The position numbers were made by a program, and so were the translations under genes. A model generated the notes under the pieces. The model was given only the letters and a program-made list of their open reading frames with translations. It searched no databases and was not told where the DNA came from. This document shows, piece by piece, positions 11,929 through 22,831 of a stretch of 64,000 bases of DNA. The first letter of the stretch is position 1; each line of letters starts with the position of its first letter. The stretch is taken from the NCBI GenBank assembly GCA_028641055.1, contig CM054062.1, forward strand, positions 134,148,682 to 134,212,681, read 5' to 3'. The stretch comes from Alopecurus myosuroides. Lineage: Eukaryota; Streptophyta; Magnoliopsida; Poales; Poaceae.

Positions 11929-14900
11929 TGTGACGCCCCGAGATCGGGCACTATGCAGATTTCAGCATTCCCGCCAAATCCGCATAATAACCGATTCCAG
12001 GTTGCCACTTATGATAACATTACAACAGTTCACGAATATTCCACAATTACAACAGAAACAGATAGATACAAGATGACTCAAACGAGTCAAGGATACAACT
12101 GATACAACACAAAGATCCAAATAACAGCGGAAGAAACAACATATCGTCCGTCTACGGACAAGATACAAATTGGACTAAGAGTCCTGAAGATAACCGAGAG
12201 CGTCCAATCCCTGCCCAGGCCAAGCCGGGGGGATTCCCAAGCTAACGTCGTCAGACTTCAAACCTGTTGACTGCAATGTTGAATATGCAGCCACGAAAAT
12301 GAATTCGTGGGTCAGTACGGTTAAGTACTGGCAAGGGGATAAAACCCATACTCACAAGGTACCGGCGTGGCCAGTCATCACAAGATACAAATACTTTGGG
12401 TACAACGGAAAGAATAGGATTATTGCAAAGAAGCGGCAGCGGGCTGCACTAACCAACTACAGAGAGATACTACAACGTCCGGCTAACAGAAATAAGATAA
12501 GATCGAGTATTGTAACCAACTGAAAGTAACTCCAAACAAACCCATCCTGGATCTCGCCCCTTATCCGAAGAAGCAATCCGAGGATAACTCACACAGTTGG
12601 ATTAATGATGGTTCAGATTATTGTGTCAATAAGCCTATTACTAGTCAAGTTGTTAATCATTGGGTGTGAGATTGTTAATCATTAGGTTTAAGTTGTCCTG
12701 AGTACTTGTTAGCCAGTACTTTCACCAAGTAATCCATAACCGCGGAAAACACGGCTTCTCGAGAAGATTATCCCTGCAGGGTTGCACCAAATTTAGCCGT
12801 ACACGCAAGAATAACCCGCCAGATGGGAGATCACCCCACCAAGCGAGGTACTCTACACAACTCAACTCTTCTTCGCATCAAGCCCAAAGAACCTTGGGCG
12901 CACGGCTAATCGAGCCCCGAAGAAAAGGGACCCTCATAGCACTCTAAGACCGTGTCCCCCTATATGCCGACTACGAAAGTTCCACCCGGGTACCAAGGGC
13001 TCGCAAGATCATGCATGCAGCAAATGGAAAACCCGAACTAAATGAGGCGATTTGGACGAGATGCGAATCGAGTCAAATTGAGGGGGGCGCCCATACTCGC
13101 TTCCCACATGCGGGTAGTGCGCTCATCATGGATCAGTAGACAAGACCCTTTTCCTATTAGGGTCGACACTAGCAGGCCTCAAAACCACAAAGGGCCTCCT
13201 GCCGGTGCCTTATCATCAAATTTATTATTAATAGTAACATTAGCATGATTGATTGATTAAACATCGAGCCCCCAGAACATAATGGAATATAGTAACTGAA
13301 AGTAACGGGTAACAGACTCGAGCAAAACAACCTAAGCATGCTAGTAAGACACTGGCTCAAACAATGGTTATAGGTATGGAGGTGAGGCAATATCAGGGTT
13401 AAGGGATTCATGTGATGGGTTCGTAACAGAAACAACTACTACTAAGGCTAATAGAAAAGAACAACGGAAAGTATCGGTAACAAGTGATGAAAGGCAGCCA
13501 TTTGGCAGCAAGTGAGTATACTTGCCTGAGATCCCGCAAGGTAGCAGAACTTGTCGTTGCTCACATCATCTCAACGTCCTATCCGGGAAGAAGCAACGAA
13601 CCTCGAACAAACACCGGATGCAACAATAACTACTACGGCAAAAGATCCAGCATGACAAGTTTAAGGATGCATCAAGGTGAACTAGTTGACAAGATAAACA
13701 GATTTAAATGGACCCATATGCAATTTGAGTTGCATATGAAAAGCCCATGAATTATGGGTGAAACAATTGTTTTCCAACTAATCATCAGGTGAAAGTGGTT
13801 TAGTATGATGCATGGATGAGGAAAACAACAAAATAACAACAATAGAACCAATTGAAATAAGGTTTAACAAGTTTGGAAATTATTGGTTAAGTGTGGAAAG
13901 TTTGGTTACTTAAACATGTCACACAAGCAATTGTTGTTTTCATCAAGTTAAAGTGTTCAAAACAATTAACAAAATTTGTATTTGAAAAGAACATCAAATT
14001 TTAGTTGGATTACATGTTTCAAATATTGAAATTGGAATTAGGATAATTTAATTATGAATTAAACAATATTAAACAAGTTTTAAATGGATTTAAAACAAGT
14101 TTGAATTTAATTGAAGTTTTATTTGTTCAAAACATAATTTCAAACTCACATTTGAAAAGTTCACACTTTGATGGTTTGAAAACATATTTTGCATGTTCAA
14201 AATTATTTTATTTTGAGCAAGTTATGATTTTATCAAGTTTAAATGAACTAAACAAGTATTAAATTATTTAGGCAATTTAAATTATTCAAACCATGAAACA
14301 AAATTTATATTTGAAAAGGTTATTCAAAATGGTATGGAAAACATATTTTATTTGCCTTATTTGGAATTAGTATGAATTATTTATGAATTGTTGCAAATTA
14401 CAATTGAATTATTTGAATTCAAATTTGAATTGCATTTTGAAAATCCAAAACAGAAAACAAATGTGATATTTGAAAAGCTCATGGAATTTTGGTTGGGATA
14501 CATATTTCATTTGCCCAAAAGGGAGTTGTGTTGACAAAGTTATTGAATTTACAACATTGGGGTTTATTCTGCTATTTTCTGGAAAAAGAAAAAGAATAGC
14601 CGGAATTTTTTACACACGGGGAGGGAAGACCCGCGCTGGCTGACAGCTGGGTCCAGCGTGGATCCACAGTGGATTGGGTGCGGGGTGATGTGGCCACCGG
14701 GGTGGATGACAAGTGGGGCCACGGTGCATTGCTTGGTTAAAAGGAATAAAACGGGGCTTTTGCGTCAAAGGATATTCGAACCTGGGACTCCTGGGTATCA
14801 AATCAAGCGCACAACCACTGAGTTGACTGCGTATTAGTGCTTCTACAAGGATCATACGGAGGAAGAGTAAACTGGACCGGGTTAACTGAATTTTGGCAGA

Positions 14901-16120
14901 AGTTTCAGTCTGGTAACGACGGACGATCGGAGACCGGCGACGTCCGCGAAGTGGCAGCGAAAAACGCGTGTGCATGAGGGATACCGGGGTGGGGTGAGTG
15001 GAGGCGGTTGTGGTGTGCTCGTGCAGGAGGTGGTTTGCCCAAGGGACAGTCCAGCAGGAGCTCGTACGCCAGGCTGCTGTCCCGACATCCATGGCGGACA
15101 AGGCCGGCGACGACGGATCCATGTACACAGGAGGATAGGAAGGCCGACAAGGTGTCTAGGTCGTGCGACTGCTCACCTTGAGCTTGCTGGCGCAGCAGGT
15201 CGGCTTGAAGGAGACGACATGGACCGAACGGAGGGGAGGAAGACGACGCCCTGGCGGTGTTCCTCACGGACGGACGGCGAACTTGAGGAGGATGGAGCCG
15301 TGCTCCTGGTGCCTTACGGGTTCGGATGAGGGGACGAAGACGGCGAGGAGGGCGCCGCAGTTCCACTCCCGAGCTCAGCTAGGCGATCGGGGTCCTTGGC
15401 GGTGAGACAGAGGTGGTGCTCTTCTGTGGAGAAAACGGAGACATGGAGAGGAGTGGAAGGGAGAGAGGAAGAGAGCGATGGCGGCGGATGGAGGGGGAAG
15501 GGGAAACTAGGGCAAGCAGGTGGGTGCGGTGGTGGTTCAAGGAGGGGAGCAAGCAACAGCGACCGTCCCATCGATCTAGCTTTTGACGTGGACAACCTCG
15601 ATGCTCTGCCGTACACGAGAGGAAGAGAACCAACATGAGCGTCTCCTCTCACCTGAAGGGTTGATGGGCTGCCAGAGCTATCAGCACCTGAAGAAGGAGA
15701 TGGGCTAGGTGGTGTGCTCGTGGGCTCTTTATAATCGTTGGATTTTTAGCAATTTCCCAAGAAAAAAAAAGAAGGCATAGAAAAGGAGGAGGAAAGATGT
15801 GAAAAGGAGAAAACAAATAGATAAAACGGGAAAATAATAAAGAAAGACACAATTTGCAAATAGATTTTTTTTTTCAAACCTTTAGGGATAGACTTAAAAT
15901 AGCTTGTCCAATAATCGAAAATATTATCTTGGGGTTTTACTTTGAAACAAGAAAAAGAGAGACATGGAATATTTAAATCCTTGAATTATTTGCAAATAAA
16001 CATAGGATTTGTTTTTATTTATTTATTTATTTATCAAACAAATGCAATGCAATGCATGATGCGAAAAAGAAAACAACACCACACAAACAGAACTAATTGA
16101 GGAAACCCCCTGGTGTTACA
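11929..16120 (-). repeat. full LTR, W array copy 3 (4192 bp)
   Basis: Differs from 7234-11430 by roughly a dozen substitutions and small indels by eye. It ends at ...GGTGTTACA, directly against Gypsy gag sequence (GTGCTGGAGC at 16121). As the right-most LTR of a minus-strand element it is the intact 5' LTR. Confidence 0.85.
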
Positions 16121-16137
16121 GTGCTGGAGCTTCGCAG

Positions 16138-18633
16138 GTGGTGCACTCGCACGCGGCTAGATCTAATGATCAAGCCTCATCTCCGCATCCCAGCCGCGAG
16201 AAGAGCCGCAGCGGACGTTCGGCCAGAGATAGGAAAATGCAGGTGTACGACCCGACTGCTGCCGCGAGACAGCTTGCTGTGCCGCAGCAACCCGGGCAGG
16301 AACACAACGCTGCAAGAGCAGGCTCTCAAGCCCATCAAGCTCAAAGCCAGGCCCGAGATGGTGCGCGTCCAGGTCCTTCTCGGCAACCCGCAGCTCAGCC
16401 TACTCGGCAGAGGCAGCAGCCGCGAGCGGTGGCGCCAGTCGCCAACCCAGTGGAACAACCTGCAGCTGTGCAGGTGGACAGATATGATGATGGCTACTCG
16501 GCCATGGAGATGGCTGGCTATGATGTCCATGATCGTGTTGGCGAGCGCATGCTGGCGCCTGGAGATGCGAGGCATCAGTTGGACCGGGTCAGCTTGTCGG
16601 CGAGGCTGGAGAACACGGGTCCTCCAGGCCCCGAGTGCTTTGGCCCGCGCATCATGAACGAGCCATCCGTGAAGAACTTCCAGCTCGCAAGGGGCACCAA
16701 GAGCTACAATGGCAGCACCAAGCCGGAAGATTGGCTCAATGACTATGTCACCGCGGTCCATATCGCGAACGGCAACAGAAGGTGGGCGGTGCGTTATGTC
16801 CCGCAGATGCTAGAGGGTCCAGCTCGCACTTGGCTCAACAACTTGCCCAAGAACAGCATCAATTGCTGGCTGGACTTCTCGGACGCCTTCATCAGCAACT
16901 TCACGAGCACATACAAGAGGCCGAATAGGCCACAGCAGCTATCCGCTTGCAGGCAGCGAGAAGACGAGACAGACCGCGAGTACCTTACTCGGTGGAGCAC
17001 ATTGAGGAACACCTGTGAAGGTGTGAATGAAGCCCAGGCCATCACATGGTTTGCGCAGGGATGCAGGCATGGCAGCATGTTGTGGCAGAGATTGCAGAGG
17101 GAGATGCCGAACACTCTGGCGGAGACCATCAAGATTGCGGATCAGTACGCACTCGGTGATCCTACTCAGCCCCTGATGGACTCCTCTGAGCCGAGAAGAA
17201 ACTTCAGCAGCAGCAAGCGCAACGAGTTCCGCAACAAGCGCCGAATAGATACTCGGTATGATCCCGAGGAGGTGAATGCAGTGACTGTTGGAGCTGGTGG
17301 CAGCCAAAGGCAGAAACCTGCTGGAGCCTACGGGCAGAACCAGAACCAGGGCCAAGGCAACAAAAAGCCATTTCGCACCTCTCAGTCGGGTAGCGGAAAC
17401 TCCGAGCAGCCGAAGAAGTTTGTCTTTGATGACATGAAGGATGGCCCCTGCAGTTTTCACACTCATCACCCCTCGAGGCCTGCTAACCACACTACTCGGC
17501 AATGCGAGTGGTGGGATGTGATCAAGAGTGATGGCTTGCCTCCTCCTCCTCCTCTGCCAGCGGCCAATGCCAATGTGCAGCCTACTCGCGCACCCGCAGC
17601 TCGGCCGCCAGTGTACCCGAGAAGAGAGAATGTGAACCAGGTGGCTTTAGGAGCCAACCGTAACTTCAACAATGAGAGCTACCGCAACAACAACAACAAC
17701 TACAACCGCAACAACAACAACAACAACAGGGGCAACAACAACAACTACCAGGGCAACAACAACAATGGCAACAATGGGGGCGGAGGCTCCAACCAGTACC
17801 AAGAGCACCATGAGAGCTACATGATCTTCACCTCTGAGCCAGTCGACAAGCAATCACAGCACAGGTGGGCCATGGAGGTCAATGCAGTGATTCCTGCTGT
17901 CCCTCACTACATGTATTGGTGTGACCAGGAGATCAGGTGGTCCCGAGTAGATCACCCTAAGGTAATGCCCAATCCGGGTAGCTACGCCTTGGTGCTGGAC
18001 CCTACCTTCCTGGGTCCCGAGAAGAATGTGAGGTTCAGCAAAGTGCTAATCGACAACGGCAGCAGCATCAACTTTGTGTACAAAGACATGCTCGAGAAGC
18101 TTGGCCTGGCCGAGAACATGATGCTGCCCAGCAAGACCACTTTCCATGGCATTGTGCCCGGAATCTCGTGCAACCCGATTGGCCGAGTGTGGATAGATGT
18201 GCTATTCGGCACCAGGGATAACTGCCGCACAGAGCGCCTGCAGTTCGAGGTGGTTGATCATCAAAGTCCTTACCATGCTCTACTCGGCAGGCCTGCTCTG
18301 AGCAAGTTCATGGCCTCTACCCATGTTGCATATCTGAAGATGAAGATCCCTGGGCCTAATGGCATAATTACTATCTCTGGTGATTACAAGAAGTCCATGG
18401 AGTGTGCCTCTGCTGGTTCCCAGTTGGCGGAGTCGATGGTGATTGCTGCCGAGAAGAAGAAGATGTATGAGGTGGTGGCCATGGCGCAATCCGCGCAGGC
18501 TGGCGCGCAAGGCGTGCCGAGTACCCAGCACGGGACCGCATTCCAGGCATCTCAGGAGACCAAGAAGGTCCAGGTCGACCCCGAGTTCCCCGACCGCGTA
18601 GCCATCATTGGCTCCGGGTTGGCGGAGAAATAG
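16138..18633 (+). pseudogene. gag-pro: Gypsy gag-protease, 5' displaced and ending at a premature stop
   Basis: 832 codons from an arbitrary start. The frame is open back to 16121, where the W array cuts in, so the true ATG is missing from this side. Residues about 180-345 form the retrotransposon gag capsid domain. A Cys/His cluster near 438-456 is a modified zinc knuckle. An Asn-rich run (about 510-548, encoded by AAC repeats) follows. The retropepsin has catalytic DNGSS with D at about 639 and LLGRP downstream. TAG at 18631-18633 then stops a frame that continues into reverse transcriptase without a shift, so it is read as a CAG-to-TAG nonsense change. Gag packages element RNA; the protease cleaves the polyprotein. 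Confidence 0.88.
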
Positions 18634-19419
18634 GAAAGCGAGCTCATCCACTTCCTCCGTGAGAATCGGGATGTATTCGCCTGGTCCAATGAAGATCTAC
18701 GAGGAGTCCCGAGGGAGTTGGTTGAGCACTCATTACATGTGCGTCCTGACGCCAAGCCAGTGAAGCAGGCTATGCGCCGCTTCGGAGATGAGAGAAGGAA
18801 GGCCATTGGTGATCAGATCACCAAGTTACTGATAAGCAACTTCATCATGGAGGTGCTGCATCCGGATTGGCTAGCCAACCCGGTCATGGTCGAGAAGAAG
18901 AAGGAGGATCCCAAGGCTGCCACTGCATGGCGCATGTGTGTCGACTACACCGACTTGAACAAGGCATGCCCCAAGGATCCCTTCCCGCTACCTCGCATCG
19001 ATCAGGTGATCGATTCCACTGCTGGTTGTGAACTGTTGTCTTTCATAGATGCCTACTCTGGTTTCCACCAGATCGCACTCAACCCTGCTGATCAAATAAA
19101 GATTGTTTTCATTACCCCGTACGGGGCTTATTGCTATCGTGTCATGTGTTTTGGCTTGAGGAATGCGGGTGCAACCTATCAGAGATGCATGCAGAAATGC
19201 TTGCACGACCAGCTCGGCAAGAATGTGCAGGTGTACGTAGATGACATTGTCATCAAAACGAATAAAACACATACTCTGCTTGCCGACCTGGAGGAAACCT
19301 TTGCTAACCTACGCAAGTACAAAATGAAGCTGAATCCGAGTAAATGCACCTTTGGTGTCCCGGCTGGCAAGCTACTCGGCTTCCTGGTGTCTAGTCGGGG
19401 CATTGAGGCCAATCCTTAA
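18634..19419 (+). pseudogene. pol: Gypsy reverse transcriptase segment between two stops
   Basis: Same reading frame as gag-protease. It contains the conserved N-terminal fingers (VDYTDLNKACPKD, PLPRID), LLSFIDAYSGFHQI with a catalytic Asp, and the YVDD active site at 19234-19245. The frame ends at TAA 19417-19419 where homologues normally carry a Glu codon (context IEANP then KIKAI), so one G-to-T change explains it. The segment cannot be translated by itself at useful level. RT would copy element RNA into DNA in the particle. Confidence 0.88.
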
Positions 19420-22164
19420 AAGATAAAAGCTATTGAGAGCATGTCTTTGCCGAGATCCTTGAAGGATGTGCAGAAATTCACTGGTTGCTTGGCATCCCTG
19501 AGCCGCTTTCTGGGCCGAATGGGCGAGAAGGCCCTGCCTCTGTACCAATTGATGAAGAAAAGTGACAAGTTTGTCTGGACTCCGCAAGCGGATGTGGCAT
19601 TCAACGAGCTGAAAGCAATGCTGGCTAGCGCTCCCATCTTGGCTAGTCCGCTACCCAAGGAGCCTATGCTGCTGTACATTGCTGCGACTAACCGGGTAGT
19701 CAGTGTGGTGATTGTGGTGGAGCGAGAAGAAGAAGGCAAGAGTGTGCAGCGCCCGGTGTACTATCTTAGTGAAGTGCTGTCCAGCTCCAAGCAGAACTAC
19801 CCGCACTACCAGAAGATGACCTACGGCGTGTACTTGGGCGCCAAGAAGCTAATGCATTATTTCCAAGAGCATCCTATCACGGTTGTGAGCTCTGCTCCCA
19901 TCTCGGACATCATGGGTAACAAGGAAGCGAGTGGCAGAGTAGCCAAGTGGGCGATCGAGCTGGCAGCGTATGCACCCGCGTATGCGAGAAGAGAAGCCAT
20001 CAAGTCTCAGATTCTGGCAGAATTCCTGGTGGACTGGGCCGAGGTGCAGTATGAACCTCCTGCTCCAGTTTCTAACTACTGGAAGATGCACTTTGATGGC
20101 TCGAAGGTGAAGGAAGGCCTTGGTGCTGGCGTCGTGCTTACGTCACCCAAGCGAGATCAACTCAAGTATGTGCTGCAGATCCACTTCAAGGCGTCCAACA
20201 ACGTAGCAGAGTATGAGGCAGTGGTGCATGGCTTGCGAGTGGCCAAGGAGGTTGGCGTGCAGCGCATTATATGCTATGGTGATTCCGATCTGGTGGTGCA
20301 GCAAGTCTCTGGAACTTGGGATGCTCTAGATGCCAACATGGCATCATATCGCTTCCTGGTGCAGTCTATGACTGGGTTCTTCGAAGGCTGTGAGTTCCAG
20401 CACATTCACCGAGCAGAGAACGAAGCAGCAGATGAGTTATCCAAGTTGGGATCTTCTCGACAATCCATCCCGGCGGGAGTCGCCTTGGAGCATCTGAGGA
20501 AGCCATCCATCAAGCCTTCTCCCAACTCGGAGTCCATATTTGTTCCTTCTCTGCCAAGTGAGGAATCTGATCCCATGGAGATTGATTGGGAGAATGCTAC
20601 ACCAAACCCGGGGACTGCCGTCCTCTACTCGGGGACTGCCATTCCTTACTCGGGGACTGCCACTCCTTACTCGGGGACTGCCAATCCTTACTCGGGGACT
20701 GCCAATCCTTACTCGGGGACTGCCACTCCTTACTTGGGGACTGCTGTCCTTAACCCGGGGACTGTCGCATTCATTGAGGAAGTCCTTGCTAATCGGTCTG
20801 GGCTTCAGAGAAGTGCTCCCACCCCTAAAGAGCAACCAGAGGTACCCGTCCCAACGGAAGTGGACGAACCAGTGTTTCCCACACGGGAGACACCGAGTTG
20901 GGCTATGCCCATATTATCCTTTCTAAGGGACGGTACTCTACCAGAAGATGAGGTGGCTGCAAGACAAATTCAGAGAAGATCCAAGGGCTACACGATAGTC
21001 CGAGGTGTGCTGCACAAGAGAAGTGCCACTGGCGTGCTGCAACGTTGTGTGGACCCAGCAGAAGGAGAAGAAATCCTGTTAGAGATACACCAAGGAGAAT
21101 GCGGGCACCATGCCTCTTCTCGGGCATTGGTCCAGAAAGCTTTTCGGCATGGCTTCTACTGGCTCACAGCTCTGCAGCAAGCTGAAGATATCGTGAGGAA
21201 GTGCAATGGCTGCCAGATGTTCGCAAGTAAGATTCACATGCCTGCTTCCGAGCTGAAAACAATTCCTATCACTTGGCCATTTGCTGTTTGGTGTCTGGAC
21301 ATGGTCGGGCCCTTCCAGCCGGCTAGAGGCAACATGACTCACATCCTGGTCATGGTGGATAAGTTCACCAAGTGGATCGAGGTGAAACCTATTCGGAGGT
21401 GTGATGGGGCCACAGCTGTGAAATTCGTGAAGGATGTGATCCTGAGATATGGCTACCCGCACAATATCATCACCGACAACGGCACAAACTTTGCTGAGGG
21501 AGCAATGGTGCGGTTCTGCAGAGATAAGCATATCCGACTAGACGTTGCGTCAGTCGCGCATCCCGCTTCCAATGGGCAAGTTGAAAGAGCAAATGGAATG
21601 GTACTGGCAGGCATAAAGCCAAGACTGATGGAGCCACTGCTGAAAACACCTGGGTGTTGGCTAGACGAGTTGCCAGCGGTGTTGTGGAGTCTAAGGACTA
21701 CCCCGAACCGGTCAACCGGCTACACGCCATTCTTCTTGGTATACGGGGCTGAGGCCGTGTTGCCAATAGACCTAGAGCATGACTCCCCCCGAGTAACCCT
21801 CTACACTGAGGTGGAGGCGAGAGAAGCTCGAGAAGACGACGTTGACCTGCTTGAAGAAGCAAGAGAGCTGACTCTGTCACGTTCGGCTATCTACCAGCAA
21901 AACCTGCGGCGCTATCATAGCCGAAAGGTGAACCCAAGGGTTTTCCGAGAAGGAGACATGGTCCTTAGGCTTGTGCAGCGCACAGCCGGGATGCACAAGT
22001 TGTCTCCTCCATGGGAAGGGCCTTTCATTGTGAGCAAAGCGCTACACAATGATGCTTACTATCTTATAGATGCGCGCCTACCACAGGCGAACAGGGCAGA
22101 TAAAGCAGGAGAGGAAACCAAGCGCCCTTGGAATGTAGCTCTACTCCGTCGTTTTCATTCGTGA
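19420..22164 (+). pseudogene. pol: Gypsy RNase H (two domains) and integrase
   Basis: Continues the same frame after the second stop to TGA at 22162-22164, 914 codons. First comes the RT connection and retroviral-type RNase H (around YIAATN...WAIELAAY). A second, archaeal-like RNase H starts at MHFDGS (D near 20095), with AEYEA, CYGDSD and the HRAENEAADEL region. An eight-unit repeat follows (20605-20770). Integrase has an HHCC zinc domain (about 21090-21235), catalytic D at 21298, D at 21475 and E at 21583, and a C-terminal GDMVLRL...WEGPF module, with no chromodomain. All catalytic residues look intact; only the upstream stops disable it. Confidence 0.9.
20605..20770 (+). repeat. 24-bp tandem repeat inside pol
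   Basis: Eight units, each with GGGGACTG and most with TTACTCGGGGACTGCC, encode an eight-residue repeat (GTA-x-PYS-like) between RNase H and integrase. The core CTCGGGGACTG matches the element's own purine-tract region at 28526-28538 and recurs near 22228, 22653 and 24684. Confidence 0.85.
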
Positions 22165-22831
22165 GCAAAGATGTGTATGTACCCTCTTATCCGAGTTGAA
22201 ATTCTACTCTGCAATCTGAAATTGATCTCGGGGACTGCCCTCGTCCAAAATTTCTCTAAGTGTTTCTATTCGGCTTTACCTTTTGCCTATTCGGTTGCTC
22301 TACTTCAAAATTCAAGAGTACATTGAGTACTGTGTTTAAACATACATGCCAACTCTTCGACTTTGCTGCTGTCCGAAACCCGGCTTCATGGCAAGCAAGA
22401 GAACAAGCAAAAGGTCCATGAGCACAAGAAAAATTACTAAGGAAAAGAAGAGTGCAGGAACCGAGTAGGGTGCCTTTATTACTGTTCTGTGTCTTGTCTT
22501 TTCGGCTAAGTGGTGGGCTGCGTTACTATAATTGTTTCTAAGCGGCTAAGTATTTGCAGCTCTACTCTTTAACTCTTGTGACTCGAATACCAAAAAAGCA
22601 ACAAGTTGCGGGTAGAGCTGAGACGAAAAGAGAGAGTGAATAAGAAATGCAACTCGGGGACTCGTATACTAACGCAACTCGGCATCCAGCCCAGGTTGAA
22701 CAAATTGATTAAATTGAAAATACCAAGTGGGAATAAAATTGAGTAGCAACGGGATAAAATAGTCTGATACATTTGCTCCCGGCATCCCGGGGATCTGATA
22801 AGTGTTTGAGTAAAAAGTTTGCAGGATAAAA
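22165..22831 (+). other. Gypsy spacer between pol and antisense gene
   Basis: Non-coding. Includes two CTCGGGGACT copies (near 22228 and 22653). It would hold the 3' ends of both converging transcripts; I see no definite polyadenylation signal to call. Confidence 0.5.

Larger units (their letters stand above)
6180..16120 (-). mobile_element. tandem array of coding-free LTR retrotransposon (element W)
   Basis: Order along the plus strand: partial LTR (6180-6735), 498-bp internal region, full LTR (7234-11430), 498-bp internal region, full LTR (11929-16120). The repeat period is 4695 bp and the copies are almost identical. The element is on the minus strand: its LTR starts TGTAACACC (at 11430 and 16120) and ends GGGGCGTCACA, and a tRNA-Met primer site lies just inside the 5' LTR. 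It codes for no retroviral protein. The left LTR has lost about 3.6 kb. The array sits at the beginning of the Gypsy gag and has displaced its start codon. No target duplication is visible because the left end is missing. Confidence 0.85.

Noticed and set aside
7071..13750. Pairs of identical small ORFs (for example 7071/11766, 7604/12299, 9915/14610) that could look like a duplicated gene family
   Set aside because: They are repeated because the whole 4.7-kb retrotransposon unit is duplicated. They lie in LTR or primer-site sequence and have no domain.
18631..18633. Programmed readthrough stop between protease and RT
   Set aside because: The stop lies after the protease, not at the gag-pol border used for programmed readthrough, and a second stop follows in RT. 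Simple nonsense mutation is more likely.
20605..20770. CRISPR-like regular repeat
   Set aside because: Period of 24 bp with no unique spacers, in frame inside pol, in a plant genome.
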